Assembly: GCA_903813345.2 (NCBI GenBank)
Contig: CAIIXF020000012.1
Coordinates: 7,279,615-7,339,614 of the forward strand
Reading direction: 5' to 3'
From: Owenia fusiformis
Lineage: Eukaryota; Annelida; Polychaeta; Sabellida; Oweniidae
Length of the DNA: 60,000 bases
Within the stretch, counting starts at the first letter, position 1. Every line of letters begins with the position of its first letter. Both the position numbers and the translations under genes were made by a program. The notes beneath the pieces are model-generated. The model was not told the origin of the DNA. It saw only the letters and a list, made by a program, of their open reading frames with translations, and ran no database searches. Positions 46,208 to 58,815 of this stretch are shown in pieces.

Positions 46208-48599
46208 TGAAGACCTGTGATCGGAGGATGTATGTCACCAGCAAAGTCATTTTTTCGAATAATCTACTGTGGTAACGATCACAATGGAAATCCACGGTAA
46301 AGTTTATACCTCGTTTAAGTTTTCAACTCTACACAGTAGTTGTTTTTTGAATGATATATTCCGAGCCTTTTGATTGGTTGGAGTATGGACACGTCCTCTT
46401 TCAGAGAAGAGAAGACAAACTTTTTCCAATGGTATTATTTTTTTGACAGTCTATATAAAGCCTGCTTAATTAAGTGCATTACAGAACATTTATTTTGAAG
46501 GTCGAACATTTGTCAAAATGATGAATGGACCATAATTTGTCACAATGATATATGAGCGAATTAATAAACGCTTAAAAAATAGTAAATTAGAATTTCAAAT
46601 TTTTTGAAGCCTAACAATTTTAGACAAGCCATTAACATACAAAATGTCACTACCTGCTATTTGTTACAGACAAATTGTTTGATTTCAATTATTTAAAAGA
46701 GAATTTCATCTACATGAAGTAATTATATTTAAACTTGTATATTTAAACACCTTTCTAAAATAACACTTCTCAATGTAAACACCTCTCAGTCCAAATGTTG
46801 TTATCTCAGATTGATTCACATATTAAGAAACTTTAAAATGTGTTGTGTCTATGCACATGCGCCAGATTTACTACCGCCATTTACAAATTTCGAACACATC
46901 GATAGTCTGTGTTAGTCGCTGCTTTAATACCAGATTAAATCGTTATTTAGGTCAGCTATTGCTTTTGATGCGAGAGCTGGCAACTAACGGGATGCACAAC
47001 AGGTACTTTTTATATTTAAATGAGTTTGCCAACTAATTGCAATCAAGCCGGTAGCCGCTATTTGCATTTGCGAATACAAGCTAAGTTTGATTTCACTTCT
47101 TTAAAAGAGAAGTTCATCTACATGAGTAATCCCTAAAAGCTATTGGGCCCCAGTGTACAATATAACAAAGTCTGATTGTAACACACTTGCCCGGTAATGA
47201 AACAAAATCAATCTAAACAAGGCAGATTCTAAAGTACTTTGCCAAGTAGTAGATTCATTTAGCAAGTCCTTTGAGGAGATCAATAGTCCAAGTTAAGAAG
47301 AAATCAAAACTTAGCTTGATGACCTTAGACAAGAGAAGCCATGCGACTTCCCATATTCAAAATGTGAGTTAACTGCCATTTTGATGAAAGTTGAGCTTTG
47401 GTATATTTCGCTTAGGACCTCACTTCTGGAGGCAGAACACTTTTCAAAGTCATGTGATCTATTGAGATAATGTTAAATGAACATCTATAAGTAGAACACT
47501 AGAACACCTTGAGTAGACAAGTCAATTTACCTATTTCTTAATGTATAATGAACCTCATAAACAGCTAGGTTTTACTGTACTGGATATGATAAGTCATACC
47601 TAGATCTATTAACAAGAGTAGTGATTCCATATTTGAAACACATTCACAATTACAAATACTCAAATCTCCAGACCTGAGTACTGTCTATGCCTAAAATTGC
47701 TTACTTATTCCAAATATACTTTCATTCCTCACAATTTTGATATTCTGATAAATAACGTAGTATCTCGGCCATTTATTCACATATAAGCCAAAAGTTATTT
47801 TTATTTTCCTCCTTTTTACACCCCTTACGTAGTTTTCAAAACATGTTGTGTGATATTTCATTAATTGGTCGGGAATAATGGTAGGGTAATTTATAATGTA
47901 TATTATATATATAGACCGACTAATGCATCGATGACGATGACAATGCAAATGGCATGATGATAATCCACCCACCTGCAATATACAAGAAGTGGAAAATAAT
48001 TCTAAATCAGCTACCAACTCACAGTAAGTTTCAAATTCATGCTCCAAAAAGATGAACAATGAAACCTGCTTATCCAAACACCTCTCTATAATGTAAACAC
48101 CTCTCAATGTGAACACTATTTTTAATCTGTCAACTTAAAATATGAACACATGCCAAAATGAACACTTTTAGCTGGCTCAAGACCAACTCGTATGAGACAG
48201 ATTTTACTCTATACGTATAATCTTAGACCCTCACAAAAAAGTAAAAACAAGGTAGAACAAATAGAGTAGATATGACAAAGAATAAAATAAGAGCAGCAAA
48301 AATTGTGCCAAAATGATAAAAAATCAGACATTTCATCAAAATTTAGAGAGAAAATGAGTAGAATAAGCATGAAATTTTAAGCAAGGGTAACAGATCATTG
48401 AATAGTGAACCACCACAGAGATATTTAATTAAGACCAATAAAAAATCAATTGAAAATCATTGCCCCGTTTCTGCTCAACATCAATTGATCTTGTACTTTA
48501 GGAACCATTCCTGGAACATAATCAAGAATTTCAAGAATAGTTATCTTGATTTCTTCTCTATGTAAAATGGCAATGAAATATGGATGAGTCAAATATGAA

Positions 48600-48960
48600 C
48601 TATAGTTCTCGCTCTCTGTCCTAAAACTTGAACTAGTTGCCCGATTTCTTGCCATGTTGCTGAAAACATGCGTGTTTACCTAATTATTTTTGTATAGTCT
48701 CTTCTTTTCCATCTATATTTTGCATTTTTGTACATGACCCGATTATTGAATTATAGCATGATATATGAACGAAATTATATATAACAACAGAAGCACGAAA
48801 GGTTTCATCTTTGTCCTAAAATTTCAACAAGCTGCCTGATCTTTTGCTATTTCTGTTTACTAATTATTCTTTTGTATATTCTATTCTTTACATCTATATT
48901 AAATTTGCATTTCTGTATATGACCCCATTTTATTATATTAGCATGATATCTGAACATGAA
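48600..48960. repeat. Diverged tandem duplication, unit about 185 bp
   Basis: Two copies share CTGTCCTAAAACTTGAACTA / TTGTCCTAAAATTTCAACAA, then GTTTACCTAATTATTTTTG, CATCTATATT and TGACCC..TTAGCATGATAT. The minus-strand ORF at 48446-48655 overlaps the first copy and shows no protein signature. Confidence 0.6.
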
Positions 48961-49666
48961 GCCTATAAGAATATATAACGATATATAAACATGAAAGGCT
49001 ATAAACAAAAGCCTGTAAACAAATCATTAACTTTCCAATAAAAACAATAAAATCACACCTAAACCTCCCTTTAACACCAAACATGAAAATGCATAGTTCG
49101 ATACTTGTATGCTGATCATCTGGTTTTACAAAAAATCTCCTTACCTTTCGCATAGTCCATTACACGCATAAGTGTTCGTGAAAACATTTCTATATTCCGT
49201 GTCTAAAAGTAACCTCAATTGTATTACCCCCTTGGGTCTTACGCTAGGACTCGTTGGAATCATCTCATTAAATTTGCATGAGGCCTCTACTATATAGTCT
49301 CAAACCAAAACATCCTTGAATCAACCTGGTTTGAGACTATGTATTGAATCATAACAAAACACTTATACTCTTTATGTATCACACATTGCGACGTCTCCAA
49401 TTGAATCAAGCCATGGAATTGCTATGGTGTAATTATGACTCTGTCAGTTGATATCTCGTTATAGAACAGTGAACCAGGATTTCTGTACAATGAACAGTAG
49501 CATATGATAGATACAGCATGTTATTACGGATATTGATCCCCATGTTAAAATTGCTTATTCCCTGCTCAGTTATTCTGTCTATTCTTTTCAAAGTTTGGAT
49601 GAGGAGTCTTCATTTCTTTCATTTTTATATATTTAGAGCGATTGTATGATAACTGAAAGAAGGTAC

Positions 49667-49855
49667 TAACATGCAAAATGTCACCAACTGCCATTTGTTA
49701 CAGATACCAATTGTTATAGATGTCATTTGTTACAGACAACAAACTCCAAATGCCAACCAAACTCCAAATGCCAACCAACAGATGCCAAACACCATCCACA
49801 AAAGGTTGGAGACTAAAACAATATAGATGTCACCACTAGTGGTAGTGACATAAAA
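49667..49855. repeat. CATGCAAAATGTCACC-family element, longest copy
   Basis: It starts TAACATGCAAAATGTCACCA. It contains a small internal duplication of TGCCAACCAAACTCCAAA. It ends with the palindrome TGTCACCACTAGTGGTAGTG then ACAT. Confidence 0.7.
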
Positions 49856-50045
49856 ATCAAATCCTATTATTTCTTTGCTTTTCTTTCTATTTTATGTTTT
49901 GAAAAGCACAACTTTATCTGCTACTTTTCATAATACTTTGTTATAAGTCAATGTTTCCAAATTATTTAGGGGTCAAAATAAAAACTGTAAGTTTCTTTCA
50001 AATTAAAGTAAATATTCCACAAAATATCCAGGACCAAAGAGACAA

Positions 50046-50176
50046 TAGAGAGTTTAAGCTTGCAATGTTTTTTCACAACCTAAAGGTGAACGGGAAATAT
50101 TTAAGCGATGCATTTGTATGGGCGATTGGCCATACAGATAGGTTGGCATTTCGATTTTATATGCAAGCTTAAACTC
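50046..50176. repeat. MITE of about 130 bp with GAGTTTAAGCTTGCA termini (best copy)
   Basis: GAGTTTAAGCTTGCA at the left and TGCAAGCTTAAACTC at the right are exact 15-bp inverted repeats. The interior AAATATTTAAGCGATGCATT and TGGGCGATTGG identify the copy at 1423-1543. Confidence 0.8.
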
Positions 50177-50393
50177 CTTATATTATGAATACAAACAACA
50201 GCCATGACTTTTGTTAACATTTGACCATTCAGAAGCTAAGGGATCAAATGATCTCAATTGAAAATCAATAACTTTTACTTATATGAGTTAAATGCTAACA
50301 ATGTCATCTTCTGCAATTTATTTATTAACTATAAATAATATCAGCAAGGTCCATTAACCAAGCTAACAAACATGCAAATTCAATACATTTCAA

Positions 50394-50612
50394 CAAAATA
50401 TCACATTTTCTGATATTTGTCATTTTTTGATTATTATACATCTCATTTTCAACAAAATATCACATTTTCTGATATTTCTGATTTTCTGATTATTATACAT
50501 CTCATTTTCAACAAAATATCACATTTTCTGATATTTGTCATTTTTTGATTATTATACATCTCATTTTCAACAAAATATCACATTTTCTGATATTTCTTTA
50601 AAATTCAACATT
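50394..50612. repeat. Tandem repeat, about 59-bp unit, 3.5 copies
   Basis: The unit carries CAACAAAATATCACATTTTC, TGATATTTGTCATTTTTTGA and TTATTATACATCTCATTTT. The copies are nearly identical, so expansion is recent. Confidence 0.9.
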
Positions 50613-51354
50613 TTGGCTATATATTATACATCTGTTTACTTTATTCCTTGCTGATTCCACGTTTTTTTTTTACTTTATTTTCAATTTCAAAACATGAAAT
50701 GGGGAGTAGATGGGAACATTCGGCTAGTCTAAGAAACTCAATCAATAATGATGTACATGTATCTGGTATATAGCTGTCATAATATGAGGTCTGTTTGCGG
50801 ATAATTGAAAATACCATTGGAAAATTTACTGACCGACTCCTTCGGGAAAAAATGGCACTGGCTTATTACCCTTACAGAATGTAATTTGGTTCGTTGAATT
50901 CCACGATTCATCAAATATATCAACATGGAGCAATTATCAGACATTGATCTGTGCTCTAAATATAGATCGTCATCAAGTCTGTATACGAACTTGTCTGCTC
51001 TCTGATCTATTTGTAAATAGTGTTAGAGAAACGCGACAGAATCATCGATATACCCATCTACAACAAATCATTGGTTAAACTTATTTCCTTTCATTTAACC
51101 GATCACAAAAATTCTTAGCAAAACAGGCAACGCTACACAATTTAACGAACTTCGTGTCACATCTTGTCCCTACCGATTCAACAAGTTATTACTTCATGTA
51201 TTAATTCATGACAGCTTGGATGAGTGATTTGTATCGAAGGCCCCAATCTGATCAATTTTAGATATCTCTATACACGCATCTAAGATAAGATTTTAACGTA
51301 ACCTTTGGTATGTAAATGTCATGACTAGGTGGTAAGCAGAGTTAGAAACTCACA

Positions 51355-51500
51355 GCTGCTTGACTGCCAATGGCAACCATTGACTGCCAATGGCAACCAC
51401 TGACTGTCAATGGCAACCACTGACTGCCAATGGCAACCACTGACTGTCAATGGCAACCACTGACTGCCAATTGCCAATGGCAACCATTGACTGCCAATAA
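51355..51500. repeat. Minisatellite, 20-bp unit, about seven copies
   Basis: The unit is TGACTGCCAATGGCAACCAC with single-base variants. GGCAATGGGCTTGAAAAA phrases continue at 51520-51655. Each unit holds the short palindrome TGCCAATGGCA. Confidence 0.88.
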
Positions 51501-51762
51501 CAACCACTTTTCAATCTTGGCAATGGGCTTGAAAAATGATTTGCTTATAATTGTTATTGGGCAATGGGCTGGGCAGCAATATGGCAATTGTGGCAATCAT
51601 GTTTTCACTATTGGCAATGGGCTTGAAAAACTGGTTGCCTATTGGGCAATGGAATGAATGTCAATATGTTTATTTGTAGCAGTCATGTCTTCAGCAAAGT
51701 CGTGAACACTTTTGATAAGGCAGAGGTTTCAGCAAAATTCTTAACAGAAAAAACATTGGTAT

Positions 51763-51870
51763 TAACATGCAAAATTACACCACTTGCCATTTGTTACATA
51801 TGCCAAACATCAAACGCTGCCTACAGATAAGTTGGAAACTATAAGTATGAAACTTCCGGCTGTGACATAA
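51763..51870. repeat. CATGCAAAATGTCACC-family element
   Basis: TAACATGCAAAATTACACCA, CTTGCCATTTGTTACA, GTTGGAAACTATAAGTATG and the end TGTGACATAAAA match the other family members. Confidence 0.65.
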
Positions 51871-52089
51871 AACCTGGCAAAATTATTGTTCTCATATAGA
51901 AATAGTTGCAAAATACCTTAGAACACAAACCAATATCAGTAAACACAGAGAAAATAGCAAATTGCCTGCAATGAATAAACCCCCTGGTGCAGTTTAAGAG
52001 TTCGTCAGAGCAATTAAGCTCATTTATTGATCAGGGACTAAAGTACTTTTCAGGAGTGGTTGACTTCATCTCTATTCTTTATATTAAAG

Positions 52090-53330
52090 CCATGCCTTTG
52101 ATCTTGCTCAAATCTTGACTTAAGTCAAGTACTGTATTTCTTTCTCAAAACATCTTGGATCAGTATACAATATCCGATCAAACTGTTTTTTCTTTGAAGA
52201 AGTACGCATTCATTTCGCAATCAAACCTCTTTTAAATGTTTTAAGGACATTAACATTACATTTGAGATTTTAAGATCTAATCTTGCTCAAATCTTGACTT
52301 ATGTCAGTACTGTATTTCTTTCTCAAAACATCTTGGATCAGTATACTATATCCAATCAAACTGTTTTTTCTTTGAAGAAGTATGCATTCATTTCGCAATC
52401 AAACCTCTTTTACGGACATTAAACTTACATTTGAGATGTTAAGATCTGATCTTGTTCATATTTTGACTTAATTAAGTCAAGTACTGTATTTCTTTCTCAA
52501 AACATCTTGGATCAGTATACAATATCTGATCAAACTGTTTTTTCTTTGAAGAAGTATGCATTCATTTCGCAATCAAACCTCTTTTACGGACATTAACATT
52601 ACATTTGAAATGTTAAGATCTGATCTGATATGATCTTGCTCATATCTTGACTTAGTCAAGTACTGTATTTCTTTCCCAAAATATCTTGGATCAGTATACA
52701 ATATCCGATCAAACTGTTTTTTCTTTGAAGAAGTACGCATTCATTTCGCAATCAAACCTCTTTTAAATGTTTTAAGGACATTAACATTACATTTGAGATT
52801 TTAAGATCTAATCTTGCTCAAATCTTGACTTATGTCAGTACTGTATTTCTTTCTCAAAACATCTTGGATCAGTATACTATATCCAATCAAACTGTTTTTT
52901 CTTTGAAGAAGTATGCATTCATTTCGCAATCAAACCTCTTTTACGGACATTAAACTTACATTTGAGATGTTAAGATCTGATCTTGTTCATATTTTGACTT
53001 AATTAAGTCAAGTACTGTATTTCTTTCTCAAAACATCTTGGATCAGTATACAATATCCGATCAAACTGTTTTTTCTTTGAAGAAGTATGCATTCATTTCG
53101 CAATCAAACCTCTTTTACGGACATTAACATTACATTTGAAATGTTAAGATCTGATCTGATATGATCTTGCTCATATCTTGACTTAGTCAAGTACTGTATT
53201 TCTTTCTCAAAACATCTTGGCTCAGTATTCTATATCGTATCAGACTGATTTTGCTTTGAAGAAGTAAATATTCATTTTGCATTCAAACCTCTTAAAATGA
53301 CATTAAAGTAAAATATTCATTTGAGATGTT
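52090..53330. repeat. Satellite-like array: about 177-bp monomers in a 531-bp higher-order repeat
   Basis: Seven monomers contain TACTGTATTTCTTTCTCAAA, ACATCTTGGATCAGTATAC, TTTTTTCTTTGAAGAAGTA and CATTCATTTCGCAATCAAAC. Three distinguishable monomers recur as a block: the GACTTATGTCAGTACTG variant at 52300 and 52831, and the TTCATATTTTGACTTAATTA variant at 52455 and 52986, are both 531 bases apart. The last monomer (from about 53170) is the most diverged. Confidence 0.9.
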
Positions 53331-53670
53331 AAGATCTCTACTTGTCTAATATTTCATCTAGCAAAATGTTGCCTAAAAGAAACTTCAACTAAAAACAGAA
53401 AATATGAAATCACAATTAAATTGATGGAATGTACTGAAATAGATATGTTAAGTCACTGACAAATTGAATCAATCCCAGACTCTTAAATGCAAAGGGAATT
53501 TATAATCAGATTAATAAATGACAAATAATCTTAACAGAACAGTGACATAGAACATGCCATACTATATTGGTTTCATATCATAAATAATTTATCTTTCAAT
53601 CAAGATATTAGTATCATGACTATTATATTAACGCTACTCTCAGTTTTTCTAAAAGTTGAGAACCAGGCAT

Positions 53671-53776
53671 TAACATGGAAAATGTCACCACCTGCCATTT
53701 GTTACAGATGCTGTAAGCTGAACACAAATCACTGAATGCTGACTGTCATCAAAAAAGAAAGTTGGAGTGACATAAC
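53671..53776. repeat. CATGCAAAATGTCACC-family element
   Basis: TAACATGGAAAATGTCACCA, CCTGCCATTTGTTACAGATG and the right end GTTGGAGTGACATAA match the family. The middle is diverged. Confidence 0.65.
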
Positions 53777-55269
53777 TATGAATTAAACAAGTGAAACACC
53801 AATTCTGCAAGTGAAACAATGAATTCTACAAGTGAAAAAGGCCATTCCTTGCAAATTCTGCAGGATTTCACTACAGTTTTGGATGAAAGTGAGACAAATA
53901 TGACAGAAATGTTGCAAAAGTCATATGTTCAGTCATCTACCGAATAAAACAAGTGGGAAAAGCAAATTGAAATCATTTTGGCGGGTCCCACCAGAAACTG
54001 AGCAACTGGAACTACTATAAAATCATCGAGATTAATGCTGTTTATTCATCATACACATACTTTCAGAAAATTTGGAAATTCTGTGAAAATTGATTAAACT
54101 TTATGATTCTTCAAATCAGTGGGTCATTAGGGGCAAACTCTGACTGCGCTTTCATCAGATATGGTGTTCACATTGAGAGGTGTTTTGATTTAAGAAGTAT
54201 TTGGATCTACATGTTTACTAGTATAAGGAAGGTAACATTCGTACACATTTGGCACATTTCTCAAGAAATCGTGACATGTGCAATTTGTCCGCGTCTTATT
54301 ATGCATATGTAATTATTTTCAGACAAAATTGATCAAGCAAATTGATTTTTGTAGTTTCGAGTGTAGAAATGCGAGAAATGTATCGATATACGTTTTAATA
54401 GCTGAATTTTGGTTGTTTCTTACTCAATTTTGAAAAAGGAAAATAAAAAGTCATTGCGACATGTTTCTTTTCAATACAATCTACCAGCGATTTGTTTCTA
54501 GTTTTAACCTTTCATTCTTCTGATTGCGTACCTTATTGGCATTTCAAATAGATCATTACTCTTTTTAACCTCAGACTCCTGATCAATAAGAAGTCATGCT
54601 TCGTTTTTCATTGCCAATATGCAGTAATGGTACCCCTGAATAAGATTCATGGTGATATTGTAGATTGTAGATTTTTTTCCCAATAAAACTTAAAAAAGTG
54701 ACTGATTTTCAGGCATATGTTTGTCGTTTAGAGGGCAGGCTGCACACTTGTTTACTTCTGTTCTTTGTGACTATACTCTTTTCATTATAAATGTACCTTC
54801 ATAATATTATTCAAAATATTACCATTTTGAGACTTATTTATAATTATGTAGTAAATGCTCATGAGGGTGTCTTACAAACAGAATTGTAACGCAACGGTAA
54901 AACTTATGATTCTTTATGATAGTTCCCTAGACATATATGCATATATATCCAGGCACACTACAGGACTACAGGTAGTATTCTTAATACTTTGATAAGTGAA
55001 TCAATTGCGCATTTGTGAAATAGTAACTATCAATAAAATCATTTTTGTGTAACATTTGTTAATAAATATTTAATATACAACAAAAAGGTCTGCTTCTATA
55101 GATTTACAAATACATAGATTTTTGGCTAATTATCCATGTAAAAGGGTACTGTTTGATGGATTTTATGCCATAGCCACATGAAAAGGATTCAGTCATTGAT
55201 TATTGTTATGTAATATCAATAAGAAAGTCACAAAAGGAACTCCCTCTACTTTAGATATAAAGATATATA

Positions 55270-55420
55270 GGGTGCAATAAAACCTGTTTATTTAAGAAAA
55301 ACACGGGAACCAGCTTAAAATGTTTGTTTTCACATTGCAACACAATTGGAACCAAGAAAAAGTCGAATAAGATGTCGTCGAATAAGAGAAATCTTCGGAT
55401 AAACAGGTTTTACTGTATTT
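55270..55420. repeat. TIR element of the TACAGTAAAACCTGT family
   Basis: The left AATAAAACCTGTTTATTTAA and right (complement ACAGTAAAACCTGTTTATCC) ends are inverted repeats. It lies in the intron, within about 30 bases of the donor at 55446. Confidence 0.7.
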
Positions 55421-55445
55421 GATTGTAACATAAAAAGTGACCTAC

Positions 55446-55833
55446 CTATATGAGGCACGGGCATGTTTGCTTTGTGAGCACCAGTTTTTATGGGACTTAA
55501 ATCCTCCTCTGTTTTTTGGGGACTTTGTGTCTCTTCTGTAATCGGTGACCTATCAGACGTCGGACTAACAACTGGCTTAAATCCTGTTTCTTCGAGTTTC
55601 GGGCTACCATCTACAGTCCTCGGCGTTAGCGATTTCGATGAATCGTTCTTAGATCTTTGAGGAGAATCTCGAGATTTCGACCCAGATCCCGATCTAGAAC
55701 GTGATCTTGGAGATTCTGGAGCTGAAGATTTCTGGGAAGCTGATTGGCTAGATTTTGGCGAGCTTGTTTTCAATGGATGGGGATGCTTGGAGTGTGATTT
55801 TGGACTGGACGTTTCTTCAGAAGTATGCCTCAT
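55446..55833 (-). CDS. RIMBP: RIM-binding protein, Ser/Pro-rich linker exon
   Basis: A 388-base minus-strand exon: MRHTSEETSSPKSHSKHPHP, many SPK/SPR/RSRSGSGS motifs, SPTSDRSPITEETQSPQKTE and MPVPHI(E). It is low-complexity and probably disordered, with many Ser-Pro sites that could be phosphorylated by proline-directed kinases. The acceptor CACATTTAG before 55833 places ATG directly at the exon start. I take it as an internal Met because the upstream exon joins in phase 0. The donor ATATAG|GTAGGT at 55446/55445 is phase 1 and fits the exon at 39767. No domain is present, and assignment rests on strand, phase and position upstream of SH3-II. Confidence 0.78.
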
Positions 55834-57266
55834 CTAAATGTGAATTATAAATTATTTACTGAGTAATTTATTTATAAATAGGTTTATCCAATGGGTACTA
55901 AATTCATATATTGATAACGACAAATATTATCTACCCAATATGATATTCACTGACTATCTTTTTTATCCACTCATGGATATCACCCATCACAACTTATTTG
56001 CTGTGCTCGTTCATGGAGATTGTCAATATCCACTCATGGATAAAAATGATATCCCTCAAAAATCATGGGATATCCTTTATTGCTCCTACAACATGCTTAA
56101 TGTTAAGTGAAACATCTAAAATATGTGAATACCCTCTTTTAAAAGCAGACATAAACACCTTCATTGCAAACACACTAATGTTAACAAACTGAATGTGGTG
56201 AAATCTGATTAGTATCTAAGGAATTTCTTTTGAGATGGCTATTCACTTATTTGTTTCAACATTTTAGCATGTAAGCTGTTCAGAAAAGAAGTTTCATACT
56301 TCATCAATAAAACACTATTGATGACAAATTCCTGTTTATTATGTATAATTAAATAATGAGTACGTTGAACCGTATCAAATCAATGAATATCTATGCATGA
56401 GAATTATCCATTGTGTATCTCAATTTAGGGGTCTCAGGCTAATTACAACAATATTTTCAGCACTGTTATGTGCCTTGATATTTGGCTGATGATTCAATAT
56501 GTGAAATTATATATTTTCAAAAATAAAAAATAAAACTAATAAATAAAATGAATCATAAAATTGAAGTATTATTCATGTGTAAATAGCATGGCAGCCAAAT
56601 TATTACATGCAAAATAGAATTTATTATATAGAAAATAGAAGATTTTGAACATGAAATACATTTTTTTCAAATAATAATAAAAAATTGGGTTATTGAAATG
56701 CAAATAAGCCATGGATCAGTCCATATTTCCTACTGAAATTATTAATTTTTTTCAGTTTAATGATGCAAAATTTGCAGTTAAAAATGAGACTGAAGTTAAG
56801 TGAACTGCCATGGCATGGTGAAGATAAAAGCAAGGTGCCAGTACAACAACAACAATGGAGGGGAGGGAGGGGGGGGGGGGGGTTCAGCATGTATCTTAAA
56901 TATCATATTTCAGTTTTCAATCTTAATCCATACAATGCAGCACCTTCCCATGGTATAGTCAATAATTCTTAATTTCAAATTAAAAGTAAAGTTGAACAAA
57001 AATAAATTAAGATTTTTAACAATTACAACAATACATACACAATGAATGCACATATCAAATGTCTTGCATGAAGTCTAGAGGGGAGAGGTGATTGTGACAT
57101 TAGGGGGACGGGGAGGGGGGGTAACATTGTTACTGAATGTTGATTATACATCTTATAGTCTTAATGCAAGACTGTCACAAATTTCCAAAATGATTTAACT
57201 CTACAAGATCAAAAAGGGAGTTTCTAGTTCAGCTTTTCAATGATAGATGTCAGCACGGATTCTTAC
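55834..57266 (-). other. RIMBP intron of 1.4 kb
   Basis: AT-rich. It includes a short CACTCATGGATA repeat pair near 55970-56045 and long G-runs (GGGAGGGAGGGGGGGG type) at about 56860-56882 and 57105-57120. No exon was seen. Confidence 0.5.
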
Positions 57267-57572
57267 ATTTTGTTGGACAGAGGGAGCCACTGGATTATCC
57301 TCATCACTCATGCCAGGAATAGAAACATCAAAATCGGAAGAAAAATCCACATCCTCTTCAACTTCTTCGATATCTGATAACTCACTGCTCGTTGAGTCAG
57401 TCCCAGATTTGATGTGCAAGTCAGCGATTTGATTACTCAAGACTGTTGGGCTACTCAAATCTGTAGGTTTACTCAACTCTGCTGGTTTACTCAAGTCTGT
57501 GGGGTGACTCAATTCAGCAGATTTATTCAACTTTGTAGAACTTGATTGGGTTTCTTTTGGTGCCGTGGAATT
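57267..57572 (-). CDS. RIMBP: RIM-binding protein, exon with SKPxDL repeats and acidic stretch
   Basis: A 306-base minus-strand exon in phase 0 at both ends: NSTAPKETQSSSTKLNK, then short repeats (AELSHPTDLSKPAELSKPTD, LSSPTVLS), then SELSDIEEVEEDVDFSSDFD and VSIPGMSDEDNPVAPSVQQN. The 5-6 residue P-T/A-D/E-L-S repeat and the acidic run suggest a flexible linker. The acceptor is CACTTATCACAG before 57572. The donor CAAAAT|GTAAGA at 57267/57266 lacks G at -1 but has a strong intron side. Reading past it meets a stop after nine residues. Confidence 0.75.
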
Positions 57573-57794
57573 CTGTGATAAGTGCATAAACAATTAAATA
57601 AATAAAATGAAAATAAAACTTTGTGAAATACAAATGGGAATATTAATAAATAAATTTTTACAGAAGTCTTGCATCGAATTCTAGTCCATTGATAACCCCT
57701 GAAAACCACAACAATGACTTTTATGGCATAACCTTTTCCTGCATGACTGTCAGTAATTCACATTTTTCCACAATCTGTCCCTATTTTCTCTTAA

Positions 57795-58008
57795 AGAGGC
57801 ACTGTACATATCAAATAATATTTGTATTTTACCTTATAAATACCTATATTTCTATTAATTGACATGAGATTGGTTCGGTCAGCTTATTTCTAGACTGGAT
57901 TTTTTCAAGCATTTGTTTTGGAATAAGTAAATCCTCGACTCATTAACAAACAATTTATTTTCGTAATTTTTGATATATTTGTTTGAAAATACTACAGACA
58001 GTGCCTCT
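57795..58008. mobile_element. TTAA-flanked MITE, 214 bp
   Basis: TTAA at 57791-57794 and 58009-58012 flanks exact termini AGAGGCACTGT and ACAGTGCCTCT (the right one offset by a single base in the interior). This is the target preference of piggyBac or Kolobok transposons. The interior pairs weakly beyond the ends and is non-coding. Confidence 0.75.
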
Positions 58009-58689
58009 TTAAAGACTTTCAATTTTACAATATATATATAATCTAACAAATAATATTTTAGGGATTTTAGGGTTTTCAAGGTCCTATATCAAGATTCTGG
58101 CCATCTTCATCTGAGAGAGGGTGTCAATCAAGGTGAAAGGGGAGTGGGAGGTGATGATACCAGGACTTTGTGGCCCCTTCTCACCCCATTTACCTTTATA
58201 CAGTTAAGGCTTGGAGATTTAGTTTAGGTGAAGGGAGAGTGTGGGGGGGGGGGGTGACTTATTGATGCAATGACTTATGTCCCCCTGTCTCCAAATGTAT
58301 CACTGTTTGACACAGCTTCAGCCTGGAGGGTTAAGTTGAAGAAGGAGGGGTAAAGCGAGGACTTATGCACCCCTGTCCCTCTATTTACTCCTTCCACAGC
58401 TTAGGCAAGGAAATATAGAAGGGTCATTGGTGACATAACCAGAATATTGATGCAAGACCAAGAAATCGATAACAATTTATAAAGCAACAACAAGGTTGAT
58501 CTTAACTGAAATTAAAAATATAAAACTGCAAATTAAAGTTGTGAAACCAAACATATGTGGCAGAATAACCATGAGAAATAATAACAGTGTTGTTGTAGTT
58601 ATGCAGCAGGTTTAATTGCTTTGTTATGAAGTATTTTGACAAAACCGCTTCATAATGAAGGAATTTTGAGGTGTTACATTTTTTGTCAA

Positions 58690-58815
58690 AATGCTGAATG
58701 ACGAGGCAATTTAACCATACTCTGTAACCAGTACCATTTTTTCATAACGAAGTTGTTTATAAAAATGCTTAGAGGCAACTTAACCGTACTCTGTAACCAG
58801 CACCATTTTTTCTAA
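58690..58815. repeat. Direct duplication of about 72 bp
   Basis: GGCAATTTAACCATACTCTG then TAACCAGTACCATTTTTTC is repeated as GGCAACTTAACCGTACTCTG then TAACCAGCACCATTTTTTC. Confidence 0.75.

Larger units (their letters stand above)
39768..55445 (-). other. RIMBP intron of 15.7 kb
   Basis: The phases of the flanking exons agree directly (ATA G / AG ATT gives Glu), so no exon is required inside, although small alternative exons cannot be excluded. Repeats are listed separately. 39780-41180, 43000-44690, 44860-46010, 47100-48050 and 53780-55260 are AT-rich with no feature I can support. The exception is a short AGTCCCTCG...CGAGGGACT inverted repeat at about 39956-40036 and a local GCC/GGCCC-rich stretch with a run of twelve G near 40370-40550. 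Confidence 0.55.

Noticed and set aside
47691-48116. Minus-strand ORF of 141 codons in the 15.7-kb RIMBP intron
   Set aside because: It is the longest non-repetitive ORF in the intron and contains an acceptor-like TATATTGCAG. The peptide resembles no family, part of it lies in a dispersed repeat, and the flanking exons join in phase without it.
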